Part shown: positions 19,117-27,110 of the stretch, piece after piece
Numbering within the stretch: position 1 is the stretch's first letter
How the letters are laid out: each line of letters begins with the position of its first letter
Virus record (IMG/VR): IMGVR_UViG_3300027759_000337
Location: 1 to 28,557 of that record
Source of the DNA: a virus
Reading direction: 5' to 3' (one strand)
DNA length: 28,557 nucleotides
Translations under genes and position numbers: made by a program
Notes under the pieces: generated by a model
What the model was told of the DNA's origin: nothing
The model's database searches: none
Seen by the model: only the letters and a program-made list of their open reading frames with translations

Positions 19117-21114
19117 ATGGACAACACAATAAATTCATTAGTTTCCAAAACTGTTGGCGTGACAGATCAACAGATTAGAGACTTTTTGGCAAACAGTCCA
19201 ACTGATGACCAAATTGTCAAGGCGATGGAACAGTTTGGAGTTTCGCCTACTCAATTATCAAGCGTTGTTGGAATGCCTGAAGGTCAAGTGGTTGCCAGGA
19301 TTGCAGCGACTATCCCCCAAGGTCAGACAGTTATCGTTGGTGATACCCGTATTGCCCCCCAATATCAAACTAGTGGTTCAGGAATGGATCAACAGATTGG
19401 CGGTCTTGAGAATGTTTATGTTGAAAAAGTACCAACTTCAGATGTTAATTACAAATCTCCCGTTGGCACACCAATTCAGGTTTACAGTCCTACAGGCGAG
19501 TTAGTCAATACGATCAAAACTCAAAAAGAACAATCATTCTTTGGTGGTTTGATAGATGCGTTTAAAGACCCTGTAGTTTTAGCCGCTTTAGGCGGTGCTG
19601 CTTATGGTGGATTATTTGGCGGTGCAGGGGCAGCTGGTACAACATTTGCGGGTGAAGCATTGGCAGACGCAGGGTTACTATCAGGTGGTGGTGGAACTAC
19701 TCTAGGTTCTTTGGCTACAACTCCTTTTGCGGGTGAAACATTAGCTGATGCAGGGTTGCTTTCTGGTGGTGGCGGTGGAACTGCTGTTAGTTCTTTGGGT
19801 GCTGATTACGGCTTAGGCGGTGGTGTATCAAATGTTCCTGGCATAAGTGGTGGAACTGGCATTACAACTGGCTATTCAGGACTTGGAGTTAACCCTGGTA
19901 CTGTGGGCTTGGGTGCTGATGGTTTGGGCGCTGGCGTTACTGCGGCAAATGGTTTAACGGGCACAGGCGTGTTGACAGGTTCAACACTAGGAACAAATTT
20001 ATTAGGCAGTTCAGCGCTTAATAATTTGGCAAATACAGGCGTTTTAGCGGGTTCTACTCTTGGTACAAATTTATTGGGAGTTCCTCCAACTGCGTTAACT
20101 AATACTGGAGTTTTATCTGGTTCTAATCTTGGTACAAACTTATTGGGGACAGGCCCAACGTCTGGCTTAACAACTGGTGTAACTGGTCTTACCCCTACTG
20201 TTACTCCTACTGTTTTCCCGCCTGTAACTCCAATCACACCTTCAGTCATACCGCCTGTTGTCACTACACCTAAAACAATAATTGATCCTACAACTGGTCT
20301 TATTGCAAAAGCGGTTGGCGATGTTGCAAGTAATGTTGCTAATCAGCAAGGCATTACTGATGCTAGAAACTTGATCAACCAATACGGTACTCAAGCCGCT
20401 ACATCATTAGCTGATGCGTACAAAAATGCACAAGGTTTAAATACCGCTAACCGAGCAGATTTGACTAGCAATTATTCAAACGCATCAACTGTTTTAAATG
20501 ATTTGTATAACAAACAAGTTGGCTATCAGCAACCGTATCAAGACATTGGTCAAGCGGGTTCACAGGGATTGCTTGCTAATCAAGACTATTTAACCCGTCA
20601 ATTTACAAATGCTGATTTAAACGCTAATTTAGCCCCCAACTACGCATTCCAATTAGAACAAGGTCAGATGGCTAACAGGCGACTTGCTAACATGGGCGGT
20701 GGTAGCATGGGCGGTAATGCCATGCAAGGTCTGCAACGATACACACAAGACTATGCGGGCAATGCTTACCAAAATGCGTTTAACAACTTTAATACGCAAC
20801 GCCAAAACATTTACGGCAATTTGTCAAACATGGCAAACATTGGCACAACGTCAGCGGGTCAGTTAACAAACCTTGGTACATCATTAGGAGGCACTTATGG
20901 TAATTTGTCATCTAACTACGGTGGCAACCTTACAACAGGCTCTGGTCAGGGTATTGGTGCAGCAAATGCTTATGGATTGAACACAGCTAACCTTGCTACG
21001 GGTATTGGTGGTGCATTGGCAAGCAATGCAGCGCAGACGGGCGCAAACAATGCAACCATGTTGAGCAACCTTGGCAATACAGCATTGCTTAGCTCTATGA
21101 TCAAAGCGACATAA
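19117..21114 (+). CDS. Putative internal ejection protein A (gp7/gp20-like)
   Basis: The 665-aa protein follows the hub genes as P22 gp7, gp20 and gp16 do. Its C-terminal third has a pattern widespread in phage DNA-transfer proteins: LAPNYAFQLEQGQMANRRLA, NMGGGSMGGNAMQGLQRYTQ, DYAGNAYQNAFNNFNTQRQN and IYGNLSNMANIG. The N-terminus is helical (TDQQIRDFLANSPTDDQIVK). A glycine-rich hydrophobic stretch near residue 150 (VVLAALGGAAYGGLFGGAGA) could enter a membrane. The middle contains two families of short tandem repeats. Such proteins are packaged in the head and expelled with DNA to form a channel across the envelope. Assignment to gp7 or gp20 specifically is not possible. Confidence 0.7.
   Translation: MDNTINSLVSKTVGVTDQQIRDFLANSPTDDQIVKAMEQFGVSPTQLSSVVGMPEGQVVARIAATIPQGQTVIVGDTRIAPQYQTSGSGMDQQIGGLENVYVEKVPTSDVNYKSPVGTPIQVYSPTGELVNTIKTQKEQSFFGGLIDAFKDPVVLAALGGAAYGGLFGGAGAAGTTFAGEALADAGLLSGGGGTTLGSLATTPFAGETLADAGLLSGGGGGTAVSSLGADYGLGGGVSNVPGISGGTGITTGYSGLGVNPGTVGLGADGLGAGVTAANGLTGTGVLTGSTLGTNLLGSSALNNLANTGVLAGSTLGTNLLGVPPTALTNTGVLSGSNLGTNLLGTGPTSGLTTGVTGLTPTVTPTVFPPVTPITPSVIPPVVTTPKTIIDPTTGLIAKAVGDVASNVANQQGITDARNLINQYGTQAATSLADAYKNAQGLNTANRADLTSNYSNASTVLNDLYNKQVGYQQPYQDIGQAGSQGLLANQDYLTRQFTNADLNANLAPNYAFQLEQGQMANRRLANMGGGSMGGNAMQGLQRYTQDYAGNAYQNAFNNFNTQRQNIYGNLSNMANIGTTSAGQLTNLGTSLGGTYGNLSSNYGGNLTTGSGQGIGAANAYGLNTANLATGIGGALASNAAQTGANNATMLSNLGNTALLSSMIKAT
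19645..19776 (+). repeat. Duplicated FAGExLADAGLLSGGGG unit
   Basis: Two 51-base units (19645-19695 and 19726-19776) encode FAGEALADAGLLSGGGG and FAGETLADAGLLSGGGG, separated by 30 bases. One residue differs, while many synonymous positions differ, which suggests protein-level conservation after an older duplication. Confidence 0.85.
19963..20148 (+). repeat. Triplicated TGVLxGSxLGTNLLG unit
   Basis: Three 45-base units (19963-20007, 20035-20079, 20104-20148) encode TGVLTGSTLGTNLLG, TGVLAGSTLGTNLLG and TGVLSGSNLGTNLLG with spacers of 27 and 24 bases, giving a period of about 24 residues. Codons have diverged but the protein unit is nearly invariant. Confidence 0.88.
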
Positions 21115-21123
21115 GGATAAATT

Positions 21124-22581
21124 ATGGCTGACCTTTCATTTAACGTAAATTACGCTAAACCCCAAACAACAAGTCTTGGGGAAATGGTGAACATGGCTGG
21201 TGGAATTCAAAACTTCCAACAAGCGCAGCAATTAAATCCTTTGGCTTTGGAAAAGGCTCAGATTGAAAATCAAGTTTTAAAGCAAAAAAACGATGAGCGT
21301 TTGAGACTTCAAGAGTTCACAAGCAACCCTGACAATTGGCAGACCAACGGTCGCATTGACATGGACAAACTTAATTCTGTCATTCCAAAGATTGCACCGT
21401 TGACGGGTTCTGATGTGATCAGTTCATTGAGCCAATTGCACACAAGCCAAACAAATGCAACAAAAGCCAAAAATGCAATGACGCAAGATATGCGACAAAA
21501 TGTGGCTGGTCGTTTAGGAATTTTGGGGCGTTTAAAAATTGATGATCCACAAGTTGCTATTGAAGAATTAGATCGTTTTAAAGGCGAATTTCCTGATAGC
21601 CGTGAAATGCACGATTTGATTGATGCTTACAAAGTTCCATTAAGCAAAGCAAGCCGTGGGCCTAATATATATAGAGACTTTATTGCTCAAGAACAAGCAT
21701 TGTTATCGCCAGCGGCAAAAGAAACTGCGTTTGCGCCTACTATCAGCACAACAGCACAAGGTCAAACTATAACCACTCAACCAGGCGCTGGCGGTGCTTT
21801 GCCTACATCTACAGTTGGAGTTGCACAAGGCTTGCAAAACACTCCATTGCAGCCTGGCGGTGTTCCTGGTCAAAGACCTACTGTTGGCAATTTGCCGCTG
21901 CCTTACCCTGTCAGAAGCGCCTCACAACCCTATGCGCCCGAGCCAACAGAGGCGGCAGACCAAGCGTCAGGACAGGGCTACCGCACCCGTTTAATTGAGG
22001 CTCAAGGTACTTTGCCACAAAGCCGAAGGAATGTTGAGGAAGTAATTAAACAAGCTACAGGAATTGGTGCAAATCTTAAATTCCCTAGCGGTGGTGTTTT
22101 AGGTCAGTTAGAGCAAAGAATGCTTATGGCTATGAAAAGCGATGAGTACGATATGCTTGCCAAAGACTTGGCTAACATGGCTTTGTCTAATACAAAAGCG
22201 ATGGGTGGCGTTGGTAATACCGTGGCGGGCTTGGATATGCAAGCCGTGGCTAACGGTACGGTCAAAGTGCCAACAGGCGTATTGATTAACATTGCCCGCA
22301 GGGTTCAGGCCGATCAGACCAATATTGATATGCAAGCTAATGGCGCACAGAAGTTTGCACAGCAGTATGGCGACAACAATATTAAGGCTTATCAGCAATT
22401 GTGGAATGCCAATGCTGATACCAAGATTTTTGAAGTTATGAATCTTTACAAAGACATAACTGACCCAACCAAACGCAAGTTTGAGATTGAAAAACTGCTA
22501 GGAAGTGACCCCGCAAAGCGTCAAGAGTTTTACAATAAGTATCAGAACATTAAGAAATTGTCTGAAACTGGAGGCTTGTGA
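21124..22581 (+). CDS. Putative internal ejection protein B
   Basis: The 485-aa protein lies between two other large, non-fibre late proteins, the slot of P22 gp20 (471 aa). It begins MADLSFNVNYAKPQTTSLGE and has a Gln-rich helix (GGIQNFQQAQQLNPLALEKA). A Pro/Gln/Thr-rich, probably disordered linker spans residues about 200-275, and a helical C-terminal part contains QLEQRMLMAMKSDEYDMLAK, MALSNTKAMGGVGNTVAGLD and KVPTGVLINIARRVQADQTN. No enzyme motif is visible. Predicted structure and location fit an internal virion protein, but I do not recognise a named family. The preceding AAGGATAAATT gives a good start, and its 3' end carries the ribosome site of the next gene. Confidence 0.65.
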   Translation: MADLSFNVNYAKPQTTSLGEMVNMAGGIQNFQQAQQLNPLALEKAQIENQVLKQKNDERLRLQEFTSNPDNWQTNGRIDMDKLNSVIPKIAPLTGSDVISSLSQLHTSQTNATKAKNAMTQDMRQNVAGRLGILGRLKIDDPQVAIEELDRFKGEFPDSREMHDLIDAYKVPLSKASRGPNIYRDFIAQEQALLSPAAKETAFAPTISTTAQGQTITTQPGAGGALPTSTVGVAQGLQNTPLQPGGVPGQRPTVGNLPLPYPVRSASQPYAPEPTEAADQASGQGYRTRLIEAQGTLPQSRRNVEEVIKQATGIGANLKFPSGGVLGQLEQRMLMAMKSDEYDMLAKDLANMALSNTKAMGGVGNTVAGLDMQAVANGTVKVPTGVLINIARRVQADQTNIDMQANGAQKFAQQYGDNNIKAYQQLWNANADTKIFEVMNLYKDITDPTKRKFEIEKLLGSDPAKRQEFYNKYQNIKKLSETGGL

Positions 22582-25064
22582 TGGATGAACTTGGCGCACT
22601 CATTTTAGGCAAAGCGCCTGAATCTACTGCTTCCCCCAAAAAATTTACCACAGGTTTACCAAAAACGCAGTCTGAACGTGATCAAGAAGCATTGAGAATT
22701 TTTCAAGACGAACTTACAAACACACAAGATAAATTAAGCAAAACAACTGATCCGCAACAAAAAAGGCGTTTGCAGGGTGATGTAGATGCTTTGCTGAATG
22801 AAATTTCACGAAAGTCTAAAACACCACTACCGCCCAAACAAACGCAGCAACCGCAACAGCCGCAACAACAAGCCCCGCAAGATGAACTTGGGGCAATGAT
22901 TCTTGGCAAGCAAGCGCAGCCAGGCCAGCTAATGCAAGAAAGCACCGCTGGCGGTGGGCGTGGTTCTTATGCGGGCTTTGATCCACAAGCCAAAGCTATT
23001 GCTGAAGGTCAATCAACCCGTGGCCCAAGACAACCCGAAGGAACGGCATTAGGCCGCATGGCGGGTAACGTCTTAGGTCAAGTTCAAGAAGGCAAACGGG
23101 CGCTGGGTGAGATCATTACAGCACCGCTAGCTGGCATGGCAACAAGCGTTCTTGGCCCTGCAACGGGTATTGTGGCAACAATGCGTCACCCTGAATTTGG
23201 CTCACAAGCAGCTATCAGGGCGGGTCAAGAGCAATCCGAAAACTTACAACGGCAGCTGTCGCCTGAAGTCAGAACACCACAAGCACAAGCTGTTTTAGGC
23301 CAACTGCAAAAAGCGTTTGAGGCTTCTAAAGTTCCTCCAAACATCATGCCTGAATTGCAGGGTTTTGCACCATTGGCTGCGCCAGCTGCACAGCAAGCAA
23401 GACAGGCCGTAGGTCAAGCCGTTCAAGTTGGAAAGCAAATACCAGGCACTATTGGCAAACAACTTGGCGTTGGTGAATTAGAACTACAAAGACAATTTGA
23501 AGCCAAAGGCGGTCAGCCACAAGCACAGCCACAAGCCCCGCTTGGCAGCGTTGGTGCAGCCAAAGTTGAGGCCAATCCTTACGCTGGCGCAATTACTGGC
23601 GAAGAATCAGCAAGGGGTCAGTTTCCTCAGATCAAATTGTCTAAGACTGCTCAAGATGTGCCAGGTACTGAACAAACAACTAGAGCGCAAATTGCCAATG
23701 AAATTATGGGTGACACGGGTCAGGTTCGCCCTGGCGTTATTACGGGCAACGAAAACACGTTGCGTAATGAATACACCAAAGCAAAGATGGCTAACCCCAC
23801 TCCCGAGGGCGAATTGTTTAAACAACAGATTGCCAATGAACAAGTGGCGTTGTCTAACTATGCCCAAAAGCGTATTGAGAACACAGGCGCTAGTCCTACA
23901 TTGGTCACGCCTTATGAGCGTGGTCAGCGTATCAATGACACATTTGCTGGTCAAGATGGTTTGTCTGGTTTCTTTAAAAATGAAAAGACCAAACTTTATG
24001 ATGATGCAAAACTGACCGTTGGTGACAATCCCGTTCAATCTCCGACTTTAGAAAGTCTAATTAATTCCCCTCAATTCAAAGCTGAATTGAAAATTAGAAA
24101 ACAAGCTGACTTTACTGGCGGCTTAAAAGAATTGTTGGACTTGCACACTACACAAGGTTTGGAAGGCACATTACCAAGCAGCATTGCTGGATTAGAAAAA
24201 CTGCGTCAATCTTTGAATGCTCAATGGACTCCAGACAATGCTTATGCAATTCGCAAAGCTGTTGATGCTATTGATACAGACATTGCAAAAGCTGGCGGCC
24301 CTGGTCTTTATGAGAAAGCTAGAAGTCTGCACCAGGCTGAAAAGGTGCTGTTTGGCTCTAAAGGTATCAAAGAAATATTTGGTGAAATTGACCCTAATGG
24401 CGTTCAAAAAGCAACAGCCTTTGACGCAATTCCCCAAAAGCTAAACAGTATGCCCCTTGATCAATGGCGGCATATTTACGACACAGCTGAGAAAGTTTCT
24501 AAGGGAACAATTACTGGCCCTGTTGATAAAGCAACGGGTTTGCCAAAATGGACTGTTGAAGTTCCACAAGAACTGCGGATTTCTGCTGAATCAGCAATGA
24601 ACGAAATGCGTGGCAACCTTGCCCGTGAAATCTACCAAGCGGGCGCAGCCAAAGCGGGTGAGTGGAATCAAAACTCTGTCAATAAGATTTTGAACGCTAG
24701 AGCCGACAAGATCAAAGTGGCGTTTTCCCCTGAAGAACAAAAAGCATTCCACACATTAAATATGGGTGGTTACTTGATGCCTGGCGTTCACGGCTATGAG
24801 GGCGCTGGTCAGCAAATGCGTAGAGTTGGCATGATTGAAGGCAACCTTGGTAAGATTGGTGCAACTACTGGCGCAGCTGCGGGAACTGCAATCTTTGGCC
24901 CTGGCGTTGGTACTGCCGTTGGTGGCTATTTAGGCGGCAAAGCGGGCGTGGCGGGTTCAGAAAAACTTGCTACTAGAGCATTAGGTAAAGAAGCCCAAAA
25001 GTCTCAAAAAGAGATGCAAAAGGCTGCACAACTTGGCACTAAACTTTCAGACGTAGGAAAATAA
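22581..25064 (+). CDS. Putative large internal ejection protein C (gp16 position)
   Basis: I chose ATG 22581, which overlaps the previous stop and has GGAGG six bases upstream; a GTG at 22578 is less favourable. The 827-aa protein is the third of the ejection-like set. It begins MDELGALILGKAPES and repeats the motif as DELGAMILGKQAQ near residue 101, after a Gln/Pro-rich linker. Long helical stretches follow, such as LRQSLNAQWTPDNAYAIRKA. Near the C-terminus there is a glycine-zipper-like stretch, GATTGAAAGTAIFGPGVGTA then VGGYLGGKAGVAG, that could span a membrane. P22 gp16 (609 aa) acts last in ejection. A role in DNA delivery is inferred from position, size and the membrane-active tail; no catalytic site is seen. 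Confidence 0.65.
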   Translation: MDELGALILGKAPESTASPKKFTTGLPKTQSERDQEALRIFQDELTNTQDKLSKTTDPQQKRRLQGDVDALLNEISRKSKTPLPPKQTQQPQQPQQQAPQDELGAMILGKQAQPGQLMQESTAGGGRGSYAGFDPQAKAIAEGQSTRGPRQPEGTALGRMAGNVLGQVQEGKRALGEIITAPLAGMATSVLGPATGIVATMRHPEFGSQAAIRAGQEQSENLQRQLSPEVRTPQAQAVLGQLQKAFEASKVPPNIMPELQGFAPLAAPAAQQARQAVGQAVQVGKQIPGTIGKQLGVGELELQRQFEAKGGQPQAQPQAPLGSVGAAKVEANPYAGAITGEESARGQFPQIKLSKTAQDVPGTEQTTRAQIANEIMGDTGQVRPGVITGNENTLRNEYTKAKMANPTPEGELFKQQIANEQVALSNYAQKRIENTGASPTLVTPYERGQRINDTFAGQDGLSGFFKNEKTKLYDDAKLTVGDNPVQSPTLESLINSPQFKAELKIRKQADFTGGLKELLDLHTTQGLEGTLPSSIAGLEKLRQSLNAQWTPDNAYAIRKAVDAIDTDIAKAGGPGLYEKARSLHQAEKVLFGSKGIKEIFGEIDPNGVQKATAFDAIPQKLNSMPLDQWRHIYDTAEKVSKGTITGPVDKATGLPKWTVEVPQELRISAESAMNEMRGNLAREIYQAGAAKAGEWNQNSVNKILNARADKIKVAFSPEEQKAFHTLNMGGYLMPGVHGYEGAGQQMRRVGMIEGNLGKIGATTGAAAGTAIFGPGVGTAVGGYLGGKAGVAGSEKLATRALGKEAQKSQKEMQKAAQLGTKLSDVGK

Positions 25065-25065
25065 A

Positions 25066-25608
25066 ATGGCAGTCAATCTTTCCCCCATTGGTAACGGTTT
25101 TCAATTCTTTACCAATACAGGCATTCCCCTTAACGGTGGGTATATCTATACCTACCAAGCGGGGTCAAGCACTCCCTTGGCGACTTACACCACTTCAGCG
25201 GGGACGATTGCCAACACCAATCCTATCCAGTTGGGGACAAGCGGACGCACACCACAAGAAATTTGGTTGACTGAAGGCTTTTCTTACAAGTTCATTTTGA
25301 CCGACTCTGCCAATGTGCAGATTGCCACTTACGACAACCTTTATGGCATCTTGGGAACTAGCGCAGCTGTAACGCCAATTCCATCAGGTGCGATTGTGAT
25401 GTGGTCAGGCTCTATTGGTTCAATCCCTGCGGGCTACTACCTTTGCGATGGTCAGAACGGCACACCCGATTTGAGAAATCGTTTTGTGGTGGGTGCGGGT
25501 AATAGTTACGCTGTGGGCAATACGGGTGGCTTTACGTCAGCTGTAGCGGGTTCAGGCGGCACAAACTTGCCTTTGTACTATGCGCTTGCATTTATCCAAA
25601 AGAGTTGA
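25066..25608 (+). CDS. Short fibre with tail-collar domain
   Basis: The 180-aa protein has an N-terminal virion-binding type domain (NGFQFFTNTGIPLNGGYIYT, YQAGSSTPLATYTTSAGTIA, NPIQLGTSGRTPQEIWLTEG). This is followed by a tail-collar domain (PIPSGAIVMWSGSIGSIPAG, YYLCDGQNGTPDLRNRFVVG). The N-terminal type resembles head-binding domains of short-tail phage spikes and fibres. The collar domain is common in receptor-binding tips. No shaft lies between them, so it would be a stubby fibre or adaptor. It begins directly after the ejection gene and is followed by the lysis cassette. Confidence 0.85.
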   Translation: MAVNLSPIGNGFQFFTNTGIPLNGGYIYTYQAGSSTPLATYTTSAGTIANTNPIQLGTSGRTPQEIWLTEGFSYKFILTDSANVQIATYDNLYGILGTSAAVTPIPSGAIVMWSGSIGSIPAGYYLCDGQNGTPDLRNRFVVGAGNSYAVGNTGGFTSAVAGSGGTNLPLYYALAFIQKS

Positions 25609-25609
25609 T

Positions 25610-25813
25610 ATGGCTGAAATTGATTTGGTTAAATACGGGGTTCTTTGGCAAAAAGTTGAATCTATGGAGGCCAAAATTGACAAGATGGAAGCCCAACTAG
25701 ATACGCTGATTGAGTTAGCCAACAAAGGCCGTGGCGGTTTTTGGATGGGCATGGCCTTAGTGTCAGGCGTTTCCTCAATTTTTGGTTACATTTCACACTA
25801 TTGGTCAAAGTAA
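25610..25813 (+). CDS. Coiled-coil/one-span membrane protein (XhlA-like layout)
   Basis: I used ATG 25610, two bases after the fibre stop, and not the start at 25580 inside the fibre gene. The 67-aa product starts MAEIDLVKYGVLWQKVESME, continues with a coiled coil (AKIDKMEAQLDTLIELANKG) and ends with one transmembrane segment (GFWMGMALVSGVSSIFGYIS). N-terminal coil plus C-terminal anchor is the layout of XhlA-type lysis accessory proteins. Position at the start of the lysis cassette supports a holin-accessory or antiholin role, but no sequence family is certain. Confidence 0.65.
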   Translation: MAEIDLVKYGVLWQKVESMEAKIDKMEAQLDTLIELANKGRGGFWMGMALVSGVSSIFGYISHYWSK

Positions 25814-25817
25814 ATGA

Positions 25818-26105
25818 ATGCGCTGGCTCATTCTGCTTTTGTTGCTTGGGCTAGTAAGTGCGGTAGCTAAAAATGGCTGTCACGTTAGGGAGTTTTATGG
25901 CATTGGTTACACCGTCCATGACCCCACAGAGCGTCATAAGGAAATGCTGGCATGGCTGATCCACAACGCAGAGCATTGCAAGTCAAAAGATTATGTGGTG
26001 ATGTGGAACAATTTGCCTGATTGGGCGGGAACAGCCGACACAGTAATACTTAGATCAAAGATAATTTACGGGTACAAAGATGCGCTTGATCGGGAAAAGA
26101 AGTGA
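25818..26105 (+). CDS. Exported small protein in lysis cassette
   Basis: The 95-aa product has a clear N-terminal signal (MRWLILLLLLGLVSAVAKNG) and then CHVREFYGIGYTVHDPTERH, EMLAWLIHNAEHCKSKDYVV, MWNNLPDWAGTADTVILRSK and ends GYKDALDREKK. It is probably periplasmic after cleavage near VSA-VA. Cys21 lacks a good lipobox, so it is not an obvious Rz1-like lipoprotein; the two cysteines could form a disulfide. The block WNNLPDWAGTADxxxLRSKIIYGYKDAL looks well conserved and is familiar from other aquatic phages without function. It may act in lysis or superinfection control. Its stop overlaps the next GTG start. Confidence 0.65.
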   Translation: MRWLILLLLLGLVSAVAKNGCHVREFYGIGYTVHDPTERHKEMLAWLIHNAEHCKSKDYVVMWNNLPDWAGTADTVILRSKIIYGYKDALDREKK

Positions 26106-26341
26106 AGATCAGTTACGACAAATGGTATCCAATAGTTCAGCCAAACCCCGCAATGCAATCAGAAGTGTTTGCCAAGCGTGTAGAAAGATTAGACGCTGAA
26201 CGGGCTGTGCAAGTGCAAGTGGATAAACAAGTCAAAAAGTTTCATCAATATGAGTATGAAATTTATGAATACAGAATGCGACAGATTACGATAAACATTG
26301 ACATTACCAATCTGAAACGAAAAATTGATGCCCTTGTATGA
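26102..26341 (+). CDS. Small coiled-coil cytoplasmic protein
   Basis: This 79-aa gene starts with a GTG that overlaps the previous stop (GTGA). The product reads MKISYDKWYPIVQPNPAMQS, EVFAKRVERLDAERAVQVQV and DKQVKKFHQYEYEIYEYRMR. It is strongly helical and charged, with no signal or membrane segment, so it is not a classical spanin. Its location inside the lysis cassette between an exported protein and a two-span membrane protein is the only functional clue. Its stop overlaps the next ATG (ATGA). Function is unknown. Confidence 0.6.
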   Translation: MKISYDKWYPIVQPNPAMQSEVFAKRVERLDAERAVQVQVDKQVKKFHQYEYEIYEYRMRQITINIDITNLKRKIDALV

Positions 26342-26613
26342 CCAAGAAACCAATACTTACAAAACCACAAATAGAAGTGAAAGACAAACTAACGCTGTGG
26401 GTGACTTTAATGGTCAGCGCAACCCTGTGCATTTCTGTTTTGGCTATGGTAATCAGCTTTATGCTTGGCCTTTGGGCCAAAGAGGTGGACAACGCAGAAA
26501 TCTTCAAGATGATTTCACCCGCTTTTTCTACACTTATAGGCGGGATGATTGGATTCCTGAGTGGTATCAAACTTATGCAGAATGAAGATAAATCAAAATC
26601 TTGTAAGGATTAA
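26338..26613 (+). CDS. Two-span holin-like membrane protein
   Basis: The 91-aa protein has a short basic N-terminus, then two hydrophobic segments: about residues 18-46 (KLTLWVTLMVSATLCISVLA) and 60-80 (SPAFSTLIGGMIGFLSGIKL). A charged tail (QNEDKSKSCKD) follows. A small two-span protein with charged C-terminus beside an endolysin fits class II holins or antiholins. The EIFKMISPAFSTLIGGMIGFL segment is familiar from hypothetical phage membrane proteins. A second, three-span holin candidate is downstream, so this one may be antiholin or accessory. Confidence 0.65.
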   Translation: MTKKPILTKPQIEVKDKLTLWVTLMVSATLCISVLAMVISFMLGLWAKEVDNAEIFKMISPAFSTLIGGMIGFLSGIKLMQNEDKSKSCKD

Positions 26614-26615
26614 CT

Positions 26616-27110
26616 ATGTTTGAAGTTCTAAGCGGTGGTTTATTGGGTTCTATTTTTGGCGGCATTTTTAGGATGGCCCCCGAAGTCTTAAAGTGGCTTG
26701 ATAAAAAGAATGAGCGCCAGCATGAACTTAATATGTTTAAGTTCCAATGCGACTTGGAAGCGCAACGTGGTCAGCAAAAGTTAGCTGAGATTGGCGCACA
26801 ACGGGAAGCAGCCATTGATGTGGGCGTGATGGATGCTTTTAACAACGCAATTGTTCAACAGGCCGAAATGGTCAAAGCAGCTGGTGGCTGGGTAGCTTCC
26901 CTTTCAGCTTCTGTGCGCCCTATGGTGACTTATTGGGTTTTGTTTGTGTGGTCATTTATCCATGTTTGGTTTGCTTACAACGCTTGGTTAAATGGTGCGC
27001 CAGCTGTGGAAGTGTTTAAAACCATGATGACCCCTGACTTTTCAGCTTTGCTCTCAGGAACAATTAATTATTGGTTTCTTGACCGTACATTGTCTAAGAG
27101 GGGTATATGA
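26616..27110 (+). CDS. Holin of the 3TM family (GTA_holin_3TM-like)
   Basis: The 164-aa protein matches the 3TM holin layout. It has an N-terminal hydrophobic segment (LSGGLLGSIFGGIFRMAPEV, about residues 5-24) and a charged cytoplasmic coil (LDKKNERQHELNMFKFQCDL and EAQRGQQKLAEIGAQREAAI). Two C-terminal membrane segments follow: RPMVTYWVLFVWSFIHVWFA (about 101-120) and FSALLSGTINYWFLDRTL. Holins form inner-membrane holes that release the endolysin at a set time. The lysozyme downstream has no signal peptide, so it depends on such a holin. The end overlaps the lysozyme start as ATGA. Confidence 0.85.
   Translation: MFEVLSGGLLGSIFGGIFRMAPEVLKWLDKKNERQHELNMFKFQCDLEAQRGQQKLAEIGAQREAAIDVGVMDAFNNAIVQQAEMVKAAGGWVASLSASVRPMVTYWVLFVWSFIHVWFAYNAWLNGAPAVEVFKTMMTPDFSALLSGTINYWFLDRTLSKRGI

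Noticed and set aside
23497-24038. Long open frames on both strands (172 aa plus, 143 aa minus) inside the third ejection-like gene
   Set aside because: Both lie wholly inside a convincing 827-aa gene in other frames, have no ribosome site and show shadow-type composition.
26328-26585. Alternative-frame ORF over the two-span holin-like gene, considered as an embedded Rz1-like gene
   Set aside because: It has no signal peptide or lipobox, and the overlapped frame has clear membrane segments and ATGA coupling.
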